Assembly: GCF_002878395.1 (NCBI RefSeq)
Contig: NC_061115.1
Location: forward strand, 88,961,105 to 89,025,104
Reading direction: 5' to 3'
From: Capsicum annuum
Lineage: Eukaryota > Streptophyta > Magnoliopsida > Solanales > Solanaceae
Length of the DNA: 64,000 nt
Below the pieces are notes generated by a model. It was not told where the DNA came from. It saw nothing but the letters and a program-made list of their open reading frames with translations, and ran no database searches. Below are positions 22,490-35,390 of this stretch, in pieces. Positions within the stretch are counted from its first letter, which is position 1. Every line of letters begins with the position of its first letter. A program made the translations under genes and the position numbers.

Positions 22490-24027
22490 ATATGGGAACA
22501 TAATATAACAAAGATATTTCACAAGTAATAACTAACATTCAAATACCAATCCCATGACCTGATAGTATTAGTACAAGAGTAACTCTAAAGCCGACAACAG
22601 AAAATACAACTGGAAGTTTTATAAACTTAAATAGTTTATACTATTGTCTCAAATACAAAAGACCAAGTAAGGATAGAAGGAAAAGAGGGAAACTCAAACT
22701 CCAAGAGCTTGCCTTTTCTTCTAATGATCAACACTGCATGTTCTCAACTCAACAGTGACAACTAGGACTTAGTTCTGCACTAAAAAGGTACATAATTACA
22801 GTTGAGTACCAAAATACAGGTGTGCAGTAGGCATCATAGGCCGACTAAGATAAATTATAAATGTAGGACGACATTGAGTAAGATAATAACTTAAATCAAG
22901 GTACATAATCCAACCTAATCCTTCTCCGATATGACTATATAAGATTACCAATAAACTTGAAAAATAGTATGACATTCTATATCCACATATACCATAACTT
23001 TTTTTTAACATAAGAAATCATTTTGGAAAAATAAAACCGCATATATACCATAAATACAATAACAATCATGTAATTAGAATAATCAACACAACTAACATCG
23101 TAAGAGTATAAACCAAAAGAACTTATCAGGATGTCCCGTACCTTTGGGAAGTACACTCAAGGAATATAAACAAATAACTCGTTACACAATCCCATACCAC
23201 CAAAGAGTACACCAAAATATCAATTTATCAACATATCAAGCACAACTAAACAAACAACTAACCAATGTCACAGGTTGTACATCCCCACTATGGCATCTTA
23301 CCAAGTTCTACATTTATTATCAAGATCGTAATTTGAAATAATGAATCTGAACTCACCATGTCATGGTTATATATTTATTTAATCTTTAATTCATTAATAA
23401 ACTTCTTGTCTACCCTATACTTTCTTTCCTCCATTTCTATGAGCCATTAGTTTGCAAGTCTAATAGTTTACTCGTCATTAAATAAGGAAAAGTTACAAGT
23501 TACCAACACTATTATTTATTCACTCATCACAAAGCCATCTTCTAGTTAGCTTCCTAATTTTATAATTCATCAATCAAACTACCACGACATCACATACTAA
23601 ATGTCAACCTAATCGCTTATTATACAATACTAGGTCTATCATTATAGAACATATCGCAACCTTAAGGACTAGTTTCCATATTTTAACCAAGTATGGTCCA
23701 CCAATTAGTTCACTAGGTTTCTAGCCTAAAAGTCATAGCCATTTATTAGAGACAACTAGTTATCACATAAGCCACTTTTCTAGGAAAAAGTACATAATGT
23801 AACTATTTATCGATGACAAGAAAACTTATTAGGTGAGCCTTAAGCTCTACACAAGATTAAACATATCAATTATCCTTAATCCAATACATGGAATAATCCA
23901 CTTCTAGTTACTAATTAGAGTTAATAAGGGACACACCTATTATCTAGTGGTTAATAAAAAAGAAAGGATAACTATTTACCAAGGAAGACATTATTTCCCA
24001 AATACACAAATAGCTTTAGCCATACAT

Positions 24028-24115
24028 ATATTAACCTCTCATACAACCTCTCATATCTTAACCTCTCATATCTTAACCTCTCATACAACCATACATTCAT
24101 ATATATATATATATA
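24028..24115. repeat. Short tandem 'cttaacctctcatat' repeats and (AT)n microsatellite
   Basis: About four copies of a 14-15 base unit (24028-24093), then an AT run (24099-24115). Simple local expansion inside the LTR. Confidence 0.85.
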
Positions 24116-24159
24116 CTTATAACACATAACATTATAACATCATTATTAGATCTTCCAAA

Positions 24160-24450
24160 TTCACCGAGCAAAATCATAACATCAATATATCCTCCAAATT
24201 CATTAGGCATCATAACCACATTAATATATTCTCCGGGTTAATCGGGCATCATCATCATATCAATATATCCTCTGCATTTATCGGGCATAATAATAACATT
24301 ATTATATCTTTTGGATTCACCAGGCATTATCATAACATCATTACTTTCTTTGGATTAATCGGGTATTATCATCACATTAATATATCTTCCGGATTGACCG
24401 AGCATTATCATCATATCAATATATCCTTTTAATTTACTGGGCATGATAGA
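24160..24450 (-). repeat. 39-bp tandem array inside LTR, about 8 units
   Basis: The 'ggcat' position recurs at 24166, 24206, 24245, 24284, 24323, 24362, 24401 and 24440, a period of 39 bases. A unit on the reverse strand reads roughly 'ggaggatatattgatatgat' then 'gatgcccgattaa'. The same unit and period occur at 31620-31910 on the forward strand in the LTR of the related forward elements. Confidence 0.85.
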
Positions 24451-26360
24451 CAATTCAATAAGTATATAGAACCCATATTGATAGAGTATAAGAGATATTG
24501 GGTATCACCTAATATAATACTTTTATATTAATCCTTACAACATATTATAAGCGAATGGATGAGCATGAGTATTAAAATGATACATACATTCACAACTTTT
24601 CTAAATTAACATGTTTAAAAGCAAGTCAATTATAAGTCAAGTGCATTCTCTCTAGATACCTCTTTTACTCCAACTTTTCACAATTCAAAATCTTTCACAG
24701 AAACATTATCTTAATTATTTGGCTTGGATCATAGAAAGAGTGGTAACATAATTAGAGGTTCACTTCGGGAATCTATCAATAATCCATGCATTATTATAAC
24801 CATAGGGTTAATTTACAAGACTTTTCCAAACTATCCATATAATGACAACATGATAATCAATCATGTATACAAATTATCCAACCATCTATCAGATGCATGA
24901 CCAACGACTGAGTAAAACCATTATAACATCAATAACGTAACTTAGACGTTTATCAAGTATCTAGGTCACTAACGAATTACATAGTTCAAGCTTAAGGTGG
25001 GTTAAGTCCCACCCCTAAATCCCAATAATACCCAAGTTTAATTCTACAAGACTAACTTCTACTCGAATTAGGATCGATTAAATAATTCATAATTTAAGGT
25101 ATTATCAATCCTTAACTAGGTCAAAAAGGGAAAATATTCTTCAAGTATCCTTTTGTATGTCACCCAAAGACTAAGGCCAATTCATAACTAGTCATATCTA
25201 GGACAACATACTATTCCGGTTATTCAACATCACCATTCTAAACTATTAGAGCAACTAAAGTGCTCTCATACTATTTATAAAACTACCAATAGAACTACAC
25301 AATATTCTAAGCTATAGTCAAGCATCACATTCTACAAGGGTAATAGCCTACTAGAATCAACTAATCCCAAATTTTAACAATCATCTATTTATCATTCAAT
25401 ACCCTACCAAATCTCACAAAATATCAATAGTTATCCTACAATCAAGATCAATTTAACTACGAGTAAGCCTAACATACCTTGAGTCAAAATTGGTCAAGAA
25501 CCAATGAGCTTTGCCTTTCCTTTTCTCGAAGCTTCTTCTTCCACAAGCCAAGTTATAAAAATACAATCTAAGTATCATTAAAAGATTAAAAACACCCATT
25601 ATGTCACCATCGTGCTAGGGTTTTAAAATGACACCAAAACTCTAAGTGGGACCCACCTTTGGAAAATGAGTTTATGAGACTAACCCATTGCTCAATTATC
25701 ATTACGGAGGTATAACCCTCAAGAACTTTGAGTAAATCAATCAAATTTGTGGCAAAAATTGAGCCTCAAAGACTTATGGGTTTTGGGTCTATAAATAAGG
25801 AAATTAATACCACACTAGGAGAAATCTTTCCTTAGATTTGTAGAATAATGGATTGCACAAGTTATTCAAGCTCCTAATAAACCCACAAGACCAAATTTGA
25901 AGAATTTTCACTCTAATATGGTTTAGATCTCAAGATGGATGCACAAATGGCCAAAATTTTAGGCAAGACAACCTTTAAATGGGCTTTCTTAAGTCTCGAT
26001 TCTCGTAGTTGTGGACCCTGCTTTGCTATGGTCACAGCACCATATTCATACCCCTTATATTGCGGTCATGACATCTCTCTCTATTCTAGGAATGGCTGAA
26101 GTTTGGAACTTTGTAAGACTGGATGCATTGACGAAGTCGGATTTTGCATTTAAGGTCATTTTTTCTAAAGTTTTTGCTCGATGGTCAATTAGAACCAACA
26201 CGGACTTCAAAGTGGGCAAGTGGATCTATAAACTAAATGAACCACCAGGTAAACAAACTATTGGTTCTAGAAAGTAACTAGTGACTTAAGAAAGCTATGG
26301 AGAAGATCTATTGGTGAAAATAAGCAAGAACACAGACAATGACCTTGAAGGATCTTTACA

Positions 26361-27985
26361 TTAGACACAATCCAGAATGTGTTATCATTTGTCATATTAC
26401 TAGGTGAGAGTTTGTTTATGTTATTATTTAGTATGTAATACCTATTATCTCTTGTTCCTTTGGTATCTCTTTTCTAGATTGTTTATATTAAGCTGAGGTA
26501 TATCAAAAGCAACCTCGCTGCGTCACCTCCGAGGTAGTGGTATGGACTACATACACTTACCTTCTTAGAAAACACTTTAGAGGAATATACTAGTATAGTG
26601 TTGTTGTTGTGTAATATTACACCTAATTTATATCATTTGCATTTATGGTTTTAATGTGTAATTCTCATATTTTTGTTTATAATTTATTTTTCCATCATTT
26701 TATTTAAAAATTATTTTTGAACTATGTTTAACAAAATTCTTGGCTCAACGAGATCCGTAGGTGCCTTACAGGTTCTATCATATTCCTCATAAGTTTTCTA
26801 TCTTCCCTTTAAACGAAAAGTATGGTAAAATATTTGAGATGATTTAAAAAATTCTATAAAGATTACAGTTAGTTACAAACTTAGCATAAGAATTTGTTGA
26901 ACTCTATACAAAGCAGATTTTTTGAAAAGGTCTTAAAAATTCTATCCAAATAATTATCAGAAAGTCCAAAGAAATTCATGATATCTAAATTAAGGAAGAA
27001 TTTTTTAGAAAGGTATAAACAATATCCACCAAGCTTGTAAACTAAGATTGAATGAGTTTACAAATAGGATAGCTAGCCTTAAGTTTATAAGGCTCCAAAA
27101 TCCATTTTAGATAACAATCCGGGGAGAATTTGATTATGCAATCATGAGACTTTGATTATCCAATCACACTCTTCATTTTACTGTAAGTTTCATCACTTAC
27201 CTTCTTTAGTCTTTTCTTGAAGACTTTGAAAGAAAATTATCATCGTTAATAATTGAGGTCAGCTATGATAATGTGCAACTTTATTAGATTATTGGAAATT
27301 AATTAAAATAATGATTTATTCAGTAGTTAATTGGAAAAAACCCACAATCCTTAAAAGTAGACTGGTTGAGAATACAACAAGAAGTGAGTTGGAAAATAAC
27401 TGAGGGGCCTCAACATATTGCCTTTAAAAATAATAGATATAATCAATGTAATGAATGATCCCAAAAACTATTGGGAGACTTTCTATGGATAAATATATCG
27501 GTCGATAATGTCATATGAGGAATCATTCTGAGTTTGTCTATATCTTTGTATTAATTTTGTGCATATATTGTATATCATATTTGCACAAACTATACACACC
27601 TGATTCTCATCTCACAAGGTGAGATATATAAGAAGCCCTTCTTGGGTTAAATATCCCTAAATTAAAAAAAATTATAATTTATATAATCCAGAGAACTTAT
27701 ATTGTTTGAATATTAGCTTTTCTTTAAACCACTTGTAATTTTATGACACTCAAAGAAGTTCTCTTGCATGTTTGAGGTATGAATAGAACCAACCTCATCA
27801 TTTCTTATGTTGTGCGGTGATGTTTAGATTAATTTATTTCCTTATCTAACTTTATGGTTTGCCTTGATATTTAGAACCATAGGAGGATTTTGGCTAATAA
27901 GGAGGCAAGGTCTTTATTATTTAAGCAGATTTCTTATCGACAGTATTAGTTTATCAAGGTTCACTTCATTTGTGATTGGGGATTA
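26361..27985. other. Unassigned AT-rich interval
   Basis: Lies between the end of one LTR and the integrase remnant of the next element. Apart from the SINE at 26485-26620 I recognise nothing. There is no credible ORF. An imperfect inverted repeat 'gtgcatata...catatttgcac' lies near 27558-27590, followed by 'gagatatataagaagccc' near 27620-27640 that could be a core promoter of an unrecognised element. Confidence 0.5.
26485..26620 (+). mobile_element. SINE with TTG tail (Au/TS-like)
   Basis: The segment 'gaggtatatcaaaagcaacc' (A-box-like), 'cacctccgaggtagtggta', 'tggactacatacacttacc' and the ending 'gttgttgttgtg' follow, in order, the body of the widespread Solanaceae SINEs I know as Au/TS type, which end in TTG repeats. 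These are short tRNA-derived elements copied by RNA polymerase III and moved by LINE enzymes. About a quarter of the positions differ from what I recall, so the copy is old. The tRNA-like head upstream is not clear, and no target duplication was identified. Confidence 0.6.
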
Positions 27986-29394
27986 AGTGTTCAATTTAAG
28001 AGGGTCACCATGGATTTTAAGGGTGTTTTTAGATTTGATGGCCCTATTTATGTTTCACAAATTAATGGCTTTAATTAGATGATTTTGCATGGGGTTCACA
28101 ACTCTAGAAATTTCATTCACCCTAGTACAACAAAGATGAAAAGAGATTTGAGATATAATTATTGGTGGAGGGTTAAGAAGAGAGATATTTAATACTTTGT
28201 AGTTCTTTGCCTTTGTTGTTAGCAACAAAAGGCTGAGCATCAACATACTAGTTATTTGATTCAAAGGTTACCCATTATTGAGTGGAAATTAGAACAGATT
28301 ACCATGGATTTTGTTGGTGGGTTCCCTCATACTTCGCATGGTTCCAATGATATTTTTGTCTACAGATCACTTTACCATGTTAACACATTTCATTCCTATT
28401 TAGATAGCTTTCTCTACCGTGTGATTTAACCATATCTATGCTTGAAAGATAGTTCATTTGCATAGTGTGCTTATTTTTATCATTATAGATCATGGTTCTA
28501 TGTTAAATTTGATGTTCTTACAAGCATCGATGGAGGAATTAGGAATCATGTTAATTTGAGTACAACTTTTCATCTCTACACCGATGGTCATTTCGAGCGA
28601 AATATTAAAGTTATTAAGAATATGCCCCAATCCTGCATTATGTATTTTGGAGGCCAATGGGAGCAACACCTGCATTAACAGAATTTGCATATAATAATAA
28701 TTATAATTCAAGTATGAAGATGTAGCCTTTTATTGCTTTGTATTATAGGAGGTGTCGTTCTCTGATTTGATTTTTTAAGACTCTGAGGTTAATCACCATG
28801 GTACAAATTTGGTTCAGGAGTTATTGTGTAGAGTCCGGCTGATTCAGGATAGGTTGAGAGTAGCTTAGAGTAGGATGAATTCCTATAAAGACCAAAGGAT
28901 TTGTGCCTTGATATTTAGAGTTGATGACCTTATTCCTTAGTGTATCTCCTATGATGGGTATGATGAGGATTAGGAGGTAGTGAAAGCTTAGTCTGAGGTA
29001 TATTAGACCTTTTGAGATTCTCTGTGTTGTTGTTTAGGTATCTTATAAGTTAGCTTTACATCTAGATTTTTCTAATGTTTATCTATTTTACTATGTCTCT
29101 ATGTTGCAGTGGTATATTATTGATTTATCTTATATGCATAGATGGGACTCTATCTAGTTGGATACGTATTTGACCTTACCAGCGAAGCCGATGCTCATTA
29201 TATCTAGTTGTATAAGGCTATTGAATTCTAGGGAGATTATAGTAGTTAAGGTTCAATGGAGACACTTCCCAATATAGGAGTCCACTTGTGAGATTGATAC
29301 TAAGATGCAGGCCCAGTATCCTCACCTATTTGAGATTTCAAGTATTTCCTAATCCTTAACATTCGAGGATGAAAGTTTCTTTGGTAGTGGATAC
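27986..29394 (+). pseudogene. Integrase end of a forward Ty3/gypsy element, broken
   Basis: Starts within the pre-integrase linker ('GVFRFDGPIYVSQINGFN'), then the zinc domain 'HGVHNSRNFIHPSTTKMKRD' with 'LCLCCQQ' (28080-28225), then 'EQITMDFVGGFPHTSHG' (28290-28340) at the start of the core, and weak traces to 28990. The C-terminal tail reads 'VVKVQWRHFPI', stop, 'STCEIDTKMQAQYPHLFEI' near 29245-29335, then 'FEDESFFGSGYCNNP' across the LTR start. Everything upstream of integrase is missing. The same family as the elements at 18607 and 43097. Numerous stops. Confidence 0.82.
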
Positions 29395-30051
29395 TGTAAT
29401 AACCCTTTACGTCATTTTTTGAATTTCGTCTTATTTTATTGTTATATCTTTTCTGTAGCTGACCCAAGTCATTTATGACTTGCTGAAACTGACATTTCGA
29501 TTACATGATAGATTATTTGTTTATTAGAGCCAATCCCATATTTTGATGTCTTCACTGGTACAAATGTCCACTGAGAAAAATATTTAGTAAGACAATCTCG
29601 GATGCTAATTATGACATAGGCAGTAGATCTGGAATATTAATCCTACACTAGGTAAACCTTTGGTTTTGGTCTAGACGCAACCAAGCTCATTTTGACCTAG
29701 AGGTCAGAGAGTTGGAAAATTGGAAATTTGAATGTGGCACCCACGTTTGGTCGAATCTACCTCATATGGAAAATACATCTTTGCCATTACCACCAAGATA
29801 TCAGTTAGGTATGGTTACATAGTTCATTTGTGTATATCAGATTCTAAATGAATCCTGTGAAATTGGTGGAAACTTTGAAAATATCCAAGTTTTACCTAAT
29901 AACTGGTGCCTCTGTGATTGCACCTCGTGAATGGTAATCGCACCAGTATGTGCAAAAAGGGTCATGAAATTGCACTAAGTGTTGTGGAAATATCAACACC
30001 AGTTTCTAATTCTAGAGTATGCGATTGAAACACTTGGTTACCTTGAATGGG

Positions 30052-30059
30052 TATAAATA
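30052..30059 (+). promoter_or_regulatory. TATA box in the forward LTR
   Basis: TATAAATA in 'gggtataaatagac', about 657 bases into the LTR. Short repeats containing 'gcgattg', 'aatcgcacc' and 'gattgcacc' lie just upstream at 29910-30035. Confidence 0.6.
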
Positions 30060-31614
30060 GACATTTTTGGTTGCAAATTAAAGAATTTCTCACACATAAC
30101 TTGAAAGAGGAATCCCAAAAGAGTGTGATAACTCAAAATTGAGACTTTTGGATGATTTGGGATCTTGATTAACATCTATTTTTATAATTATTTTTTGACT
30201 TGAGGTAAGATTCAACCCATTTTCTTGGTGAATTTTATTGATTTCTTGACTGAAACCCTAATAGCTCGAGGTCTTGATTTTAGCCCCAATTTAGCTTGAT
30301 TTTCACCTATTTTTTATGGTTATGATTTCTTGATAATGTATGAACATTTCATTGGCCTCGAAAACATGATTTTAATAAGTAGGACCCATATGGGGTTTTC
30401 AAGTTATTTTTTGACCTGAAGCACAATGGTGTAATACAGGTATCATTCTTCCCATCTTGATGTAAAGAATGTTATTTTGATAGCTTGGCATCTTAAGGAC
30501 TATTATTGAAATGAAAAAGTTAAGGTTTAGTGGTTCATGAGCTTTCTTCGATGTCGAGGTAGGCTAGGTTTACCCCTTTTTAGTTTGAGCTATGTCATAG
30601 TATTCTTATGATATTACGTTGGATTTTGGATAGGTTTATTTTGTTGAATTTATGAAATGCAAGACTTACATCTAGTTGGATCACTTTATGTAAAACCATA
30701 GTTCATTAGACTTCATTACTCATGTTTAACATAAGATAGATTGACCTACAATAAGTAAAATGCTCTAGTTACTCATACGTCGGGTGTATTAGGCTTGGTT
30801 TCTTACATCAAAGGAAGGTTGCCTTAATTGTTATATTGTCTTTGTTGTTCTGTTTGATAAGAACCTTTGCCTTAGGACTAATTGTGGCTTTCTATATATC
30901 AAAGAGTGGTTTTACATACCTTAGCCTTCGTAGGGGTGGAATTTGACCTAGAATGAAGTTCGGGGATTTAGAAGTTGGCTACTTGGCCCACCTTAAGTCA
31001 AGTTTGATGTTAGTTATCTTGAAACAATTTGTGCTTATTATATTCGTAGAGAATTCCCTTGTATTCCAATATTGAGGAACCTTGGTACTTATTGGATATG
31101 ATGAATGACCTTAGAAGTAATGCCCAATGATTATTCCGTATGTGTGATTTATTGGTTAAGCTTATGACGAGTTAATCATTATGCTATTGTTGTGGATATT
31201 TATTACGCTACCAACATTTTAATGAATGAGCCCTTGACATGCTATTGTCGAATCCATAAACTATGTTATGGACCATAGCATGAATAAGCTATAGATTATT
31301 CCATGGATTAACTATTTCTCAAGTGGTTTATAAGGTACCATTATGCCAATAAAAGGTCATTGGACAGGCTATTAATAAGTCATTGTTCATGATAATGCTT
31401 ATGATTATTATCATGGTAAGAAATTATATTAGAAAACATTCATAATGATGATATTAGCAATTGTGCCATGAATTATGTTATAAGTCATGCTTATTGATTA
31501 TTTTGGGAAGTTATGCCATTCATTATTTGTGAAATCATGATACTTCATTATATGATTGTTTGTACTGTTGATTTTGGCACCGATTATGATAATATTAATA
31601 CATTTAAGACTAGC

Positions 31615-31910
31615 AACATCGGAGGATATAGTGATTATATATTGATACCCAACAAGGCTAAAGGATATTAAGATGATGTAATGATACCAGGCAAGGCCAG
31701 AAAATATTATGATGGATGTAAGGACACACCACAAGAACCGGGGATATTATGATGATGTGATCATACACGACAAGGCCTGGGGATATTCTGATGATGTAAA
31801 GATATCCAGAAGGCTGGAGGATATTATGATATGTGATGATAGCTGGAAAATCCGGAGGATATTATTATGAAATTGATGCCCGAAAAATTTGGAGGATAAT
31901 TACATTGATG
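31615..31910 (+). repeat. 39-bp tandem array inside LTR, about 8 units
   Basis: 'ggatat' recurs at 31624, 31663, 31703 (aatat), 31742, 31781, 31819, 31857 and 31894, a period of 37-40 bases. A unit reads 'ggggatattatgatgatgtg' then 'atcatacacgacaaggcc'. It is the same unit as the array at 24160-24450, which faces the other way. Confidence 0.85.
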
Positions 31911-32361
31911 TGCCTACGGGTATATTTATCGGTTCAAGTCCGGCTATCCCAATGTATGGCAATTATATGCTTATATTCACTTATAAGAAAGTTGGGTATG
32001 TTGTTGGTATTAGTGACACCTGTTATAGACCATAAATGTTAATTGTTTATGAAGAGATATAATTGCTAATTAGTGATAATCGATAATTTGTGATAATGTA
32101 GAATTAGTGATAATAGATTATTAGTGGTTGATATTATTTTAGATGTCTAATAATGACTAGTTGGCAATCGAGAATTATTGTTAACTATGGACTAGATAAT
32201 AATTGATGCTATCTTTGTAATTATGATTTACCTAATGAAAAGTGTTTAGTGGCTATGTGGTAATTAGTTGTTGAATAACGAATAGAGGTTATGATAACAA
32301 GTAGTCCGATTGATTGATTAATAAGAGATGGATATGTAGTAAATTGTGATTAGAGTATATC

Positions 32362-34648
32362 TGACACGACCCGATCCCGGGCCTTGTTGTAATGAGCATC
32401 CCAAGTCTAACCAGGATCGGGTACCGCCCCCTATTACCAAATCCAACCACTTATATTCAGCCATAGATGAACTGAATTTTGAACATATAACAAAATAGCA
32501 TTATTGTTCTAATTAAGACTCTGGGATAGGGTCACAACCGTGATAGACCCAACCGAGTTTAACTGCACCGCAACAACCGCCCAACAAAACAAAACAAAAC
32601 CATAAACCATAATAAAAAAGAGAATATCAAAACATAATATGAAAATCAATCCCAAAATGTAGTAGGATGGAACGACCACCAATATTATCCAATGATGTCA
32701 GCCCACCAGCTTATTCCAATGAAAAGGACGACACCAATACCGATCCCGCCCATACCAATAACCAAAAGTTCCACAAATCCTCTATTTGAAAGAATAAACA
32801 AATCTGATTGTGACATGCCCCCAACCATGGACAAAACCAATATCCAAAATAAAAGATAAGTGTCTACATAAATCCATAACATGAAATTATTCCCTCTGAA
32901 AGAAAGGAAGGTCACTACTTCAATACAATTGTTGATACCGAGTCTGCGTGCTAAACAAGAGGAGTAGAATGGTCGGTTCTGCATAACATAGGTATTAGCT
33001 ACCTGTAGAAAGGGATAGAAAATATTCGCTAGCATGAATCTCAGGATAAGGATAAAATAATTCAAGTCATAAAATCAAGTGAAACCATCCATAATGTATA
33101 CAACCATACATATATAAGTTTTGGGAAAGGGAATTGGGTTTACCATGCATTTAAAATTTTTATCTTGGTTGTTTAGCTTTGCCTTCCTAAAAACCCACGA
33201 GCCATCTGGGGTAAGCTTCCCCTGCTGAAAGAGACCAAGTGAACATAGACGCAAAACCAAGGAATATCCCATTGGATGCATAGTACATACCCGAATATAA
33301 AATATGACACATGCACATGGTCATAAAGACCCCTATAAACTATGAGTTTTTGGTTTTGGTCCCCTTGGGACAACCACCTTCCAGAGATTAGCTACACACA
33401 CCGCTATTAATGCCCAATTAAAACTATGTCTAAATAATCCATTTACCATTGATTAACCAAGGCCAATATTAGTGATATCGTCATAACAGCCCATTACTTT
33501 CAAATAATATCCATAGCCAAACCATTTCGGTTAGGGGAACCTTCGGTGCCTTTCCAATTTCCATATTAAATCCATTTAGGAGACATCCATGCTCGCCACA
33601 TAACCTTTTATCCTACAGCTTTTTAAAACCATTAAAACCATACTTAAATATTTTATCATATTTACAACATGTAAGAGGTACATTAAAATAGGTCAATGCA
33701 ATAAACATATATTTCTATGCATTTTGTCAAACACTTTAGGGGAATAATATAACCAAAATCGATTCCAATGACCATTAAACCATTACAATGCAATACAATT
33801 TTTCAAAACCACCATTAATGATATAAAAAGCATAATTAAAACAATAGGAAACCATAACCAACAATCTAATATAAAAACCCCCAACTAATAGTTAAAAACC
33901 AAAATCGTGAAATAGTAAAACATGAAATCAGTAATATAAACCATTACTTTAGTTAAAATTACAATGAGGGAAGTTAATCACAACTTATAACAAAGAATTG
34001 ACGGAAAGAAATCACCAAACTAAGCCGCAAAGCAATTTGTAAGATGAAACCCTAGACTTTTTGCCCCAAAAGCTCGTGAGAGAATTATGAGCGTTATGGA
34101 ATAATTTAAGTTTTAATGAATAGAATAATAATGTAAATAACCTCCTAAGTATTACAAATCGTGGCCCAAAGTTAGGGTTAGTAGGTAAATGTCCAGAATA
34201 CCCCCACTAAAATCTCTTAAAAACCCATTACAGAGATACGACTGAGCTATAAAAGTCGTACCCTCCTATACGATTGGTATCCACCACTCGTATACAAGCC
34301 TCAACTCTTTGATCAAGAACTATCCAGTATACAACTCATAAAACCAAGTCATAACCACAACATACGATCTGTACCCATGACCTGTATACTTGGTACAATG
34401 AAATACCAGGAGGATAAAAAACTGCACACCATATGAGTCCTTGATAAACTCATACCAGGCCCTAAGACTCATACCCTTTAGTGGTACCTATTCCAATGAT
34501 CAAAACTATCCCACTAACAAACACCGATCAGCATACCACACAACCATACCACTCATACCCTAGCACACAACTTACACCCATAAGTCATGTTGGGTCCGGA
34601 GAATAGATTTTCAAGAAATTTTTTAAGGGTTAAAACCCAAAAATTTCA
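32362..34648 (-). repeat. 3' LTR of the nested reverse element (2287 bp)
   Basis: Top strand starts TGACACGACCCGATCC and ends 'aaatttca'. It aligns from end to end with 37496-42145 once the solo LTR there is removed (2287 against about 2297 bases). Promoter-side repeats of 'atacgact' and 'tatacgagt' type lie at 34200-34600. The 126-codon open frame at 32685-33065 is inside this LTR, is hydrophobic by composition only, and has no recognised motif. Confidence 0.85.
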
Positions 34649-34662
34649 GTCTCCCCTACTAG
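34649..34662 (-). other. Polypurine tract
   Basis: Reverse strand 'agtaggggagac' immediately before the 3' LTR start TGAAATTT. This is the expected plus-strand primer site. Confidence 0.65.
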
Positions 34663-35390
34663 GAAAATTCATCCTTGAATGATAGACAAGGTAGGGGTAA
34701 CCACACACAAAGTCATTTGTATTATCAAACAGCCCTTCAAGAAAGTTAGAAAACCAAAAGGCATTGATGTTAATCTTTACTTTGAGAAACTAAGAAAATA
34801 AAGATGTCTTCAAGACATATGCCTTTCGCAAGAATCCCAAGAGCAGAAAACAATTGTGCTTACATGGAATTCATGGACTCTTTCTTTTCCTAAATAGCTT
34901 CTTCTACCTTATGGTTCAGCCATAGAACCTTTACCGAAGCCACCTCCTTGGTCCACAACTAAAGAGCTGGCATATCTAATATCAACTGAGCTCTTTTCGT
35001 AAGATAGAGAATCAGAGATACCCAATCCTTCCAAAACTACAACCAAAGAAGGATCACTAAGGCACTTTCTTAACATAAAACCATGAAAGACCGGTTGAAC
35101 AAAACATAAGCTAGATGAAAAATCCAACTCATATGCAATATAAGGACCAACATACCGAGGCCTGAGTCAATCCGAGGAAGACAATACTTGTTCTTGAACG
35201 TCTTCTTATTCAACTTCATATAGTCAATGCATATCTGAAGGTAACCATCCTTCTTGGGCACAAACAAGACTGGTGCACCCCATGGAGAAACACTAGGATG
35301 AATAAACCCCTTATCCAGAAGATCCTTAAGTTGCTTCTTGAGTTGCCTCAACTCAGCTGGCGCCATTCTATACGGAGGAATAGAAATTAG
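34663..35390 (-). pseudogene. RT N-terminus fused to integrase C-terminus by deletion
   Basis: Leftward from 35366 the frame is a clean RT start: '[17 protein letters not shown]', '[15 protein letters not shown]', '[12 protein letters not shown]', 'YCLPRID'. At about 35158 it changes within a few bases to the integrase tail: '[16 protein letters not shown]', '[18 protein letters not shown]', 'LEGLGISDSLSYEKS'. The RT palm, RNase H, and integrase zinc domain and core are absent, some 2.5 kb compared with full relatives. The hexamer CCTCGG occurs at both sides of the joint. The remainder to 34663 is 3' untranslated. Confidence 0.88.

Larger units (their letters stand above)
22490..26360 (-). 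repeat. 5' LTR (3.9 kb) of the third reverse element
   Basis: The right end (TGTAAAGATCC on the reverse strand, 26360) and adjacent 700 bases match the 3' LTR at 17826-18606. Near the left end the top strand carries 'agtaggcatcataggccgac' (22826-22849), the reverse complement of the same motif at 42626-42649 in the forward LTR of the same family. The last 100 or so bases and the primer-binding site are deleted. It contains a 39-bp tandem array (24160-24450) and a short AT microsatellite. The open frames at 22796-23011, 23144-23341, 23947-24129 and 26011-26277 lie in LTR sequence and have no protein-family features. Confidence 0.8.
29395..32361 (+). repeat. LTR of forward elements, first part (interrupted)
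   Basis: Begins TGTAATAACCC directly after the pol end. Matches the LTR at 46836 in its first 700 bases ('gacccaagtcatttatgactt' type segments, 'aggtaaacctttggtt'). Contains a TATA box at 30052-30059 and the 39-bp array at 31620-31910. It stops where the reverse element starts (32362) and continues at 42146; the two parts total about 3.9 kb, equal to the related LTR at 22490-26360. The frames 31498-31734 and 31833-32042 lie inside it and are not genes. Confidence 0.8.

Noticed and set aside
32685..33065. 126-codon reverse open frame as a small membrane protein
   Set aside because: It lies wholly within an LTR. It has no recognised motif, and an open frame of this length is expected by chance in 64 kb.
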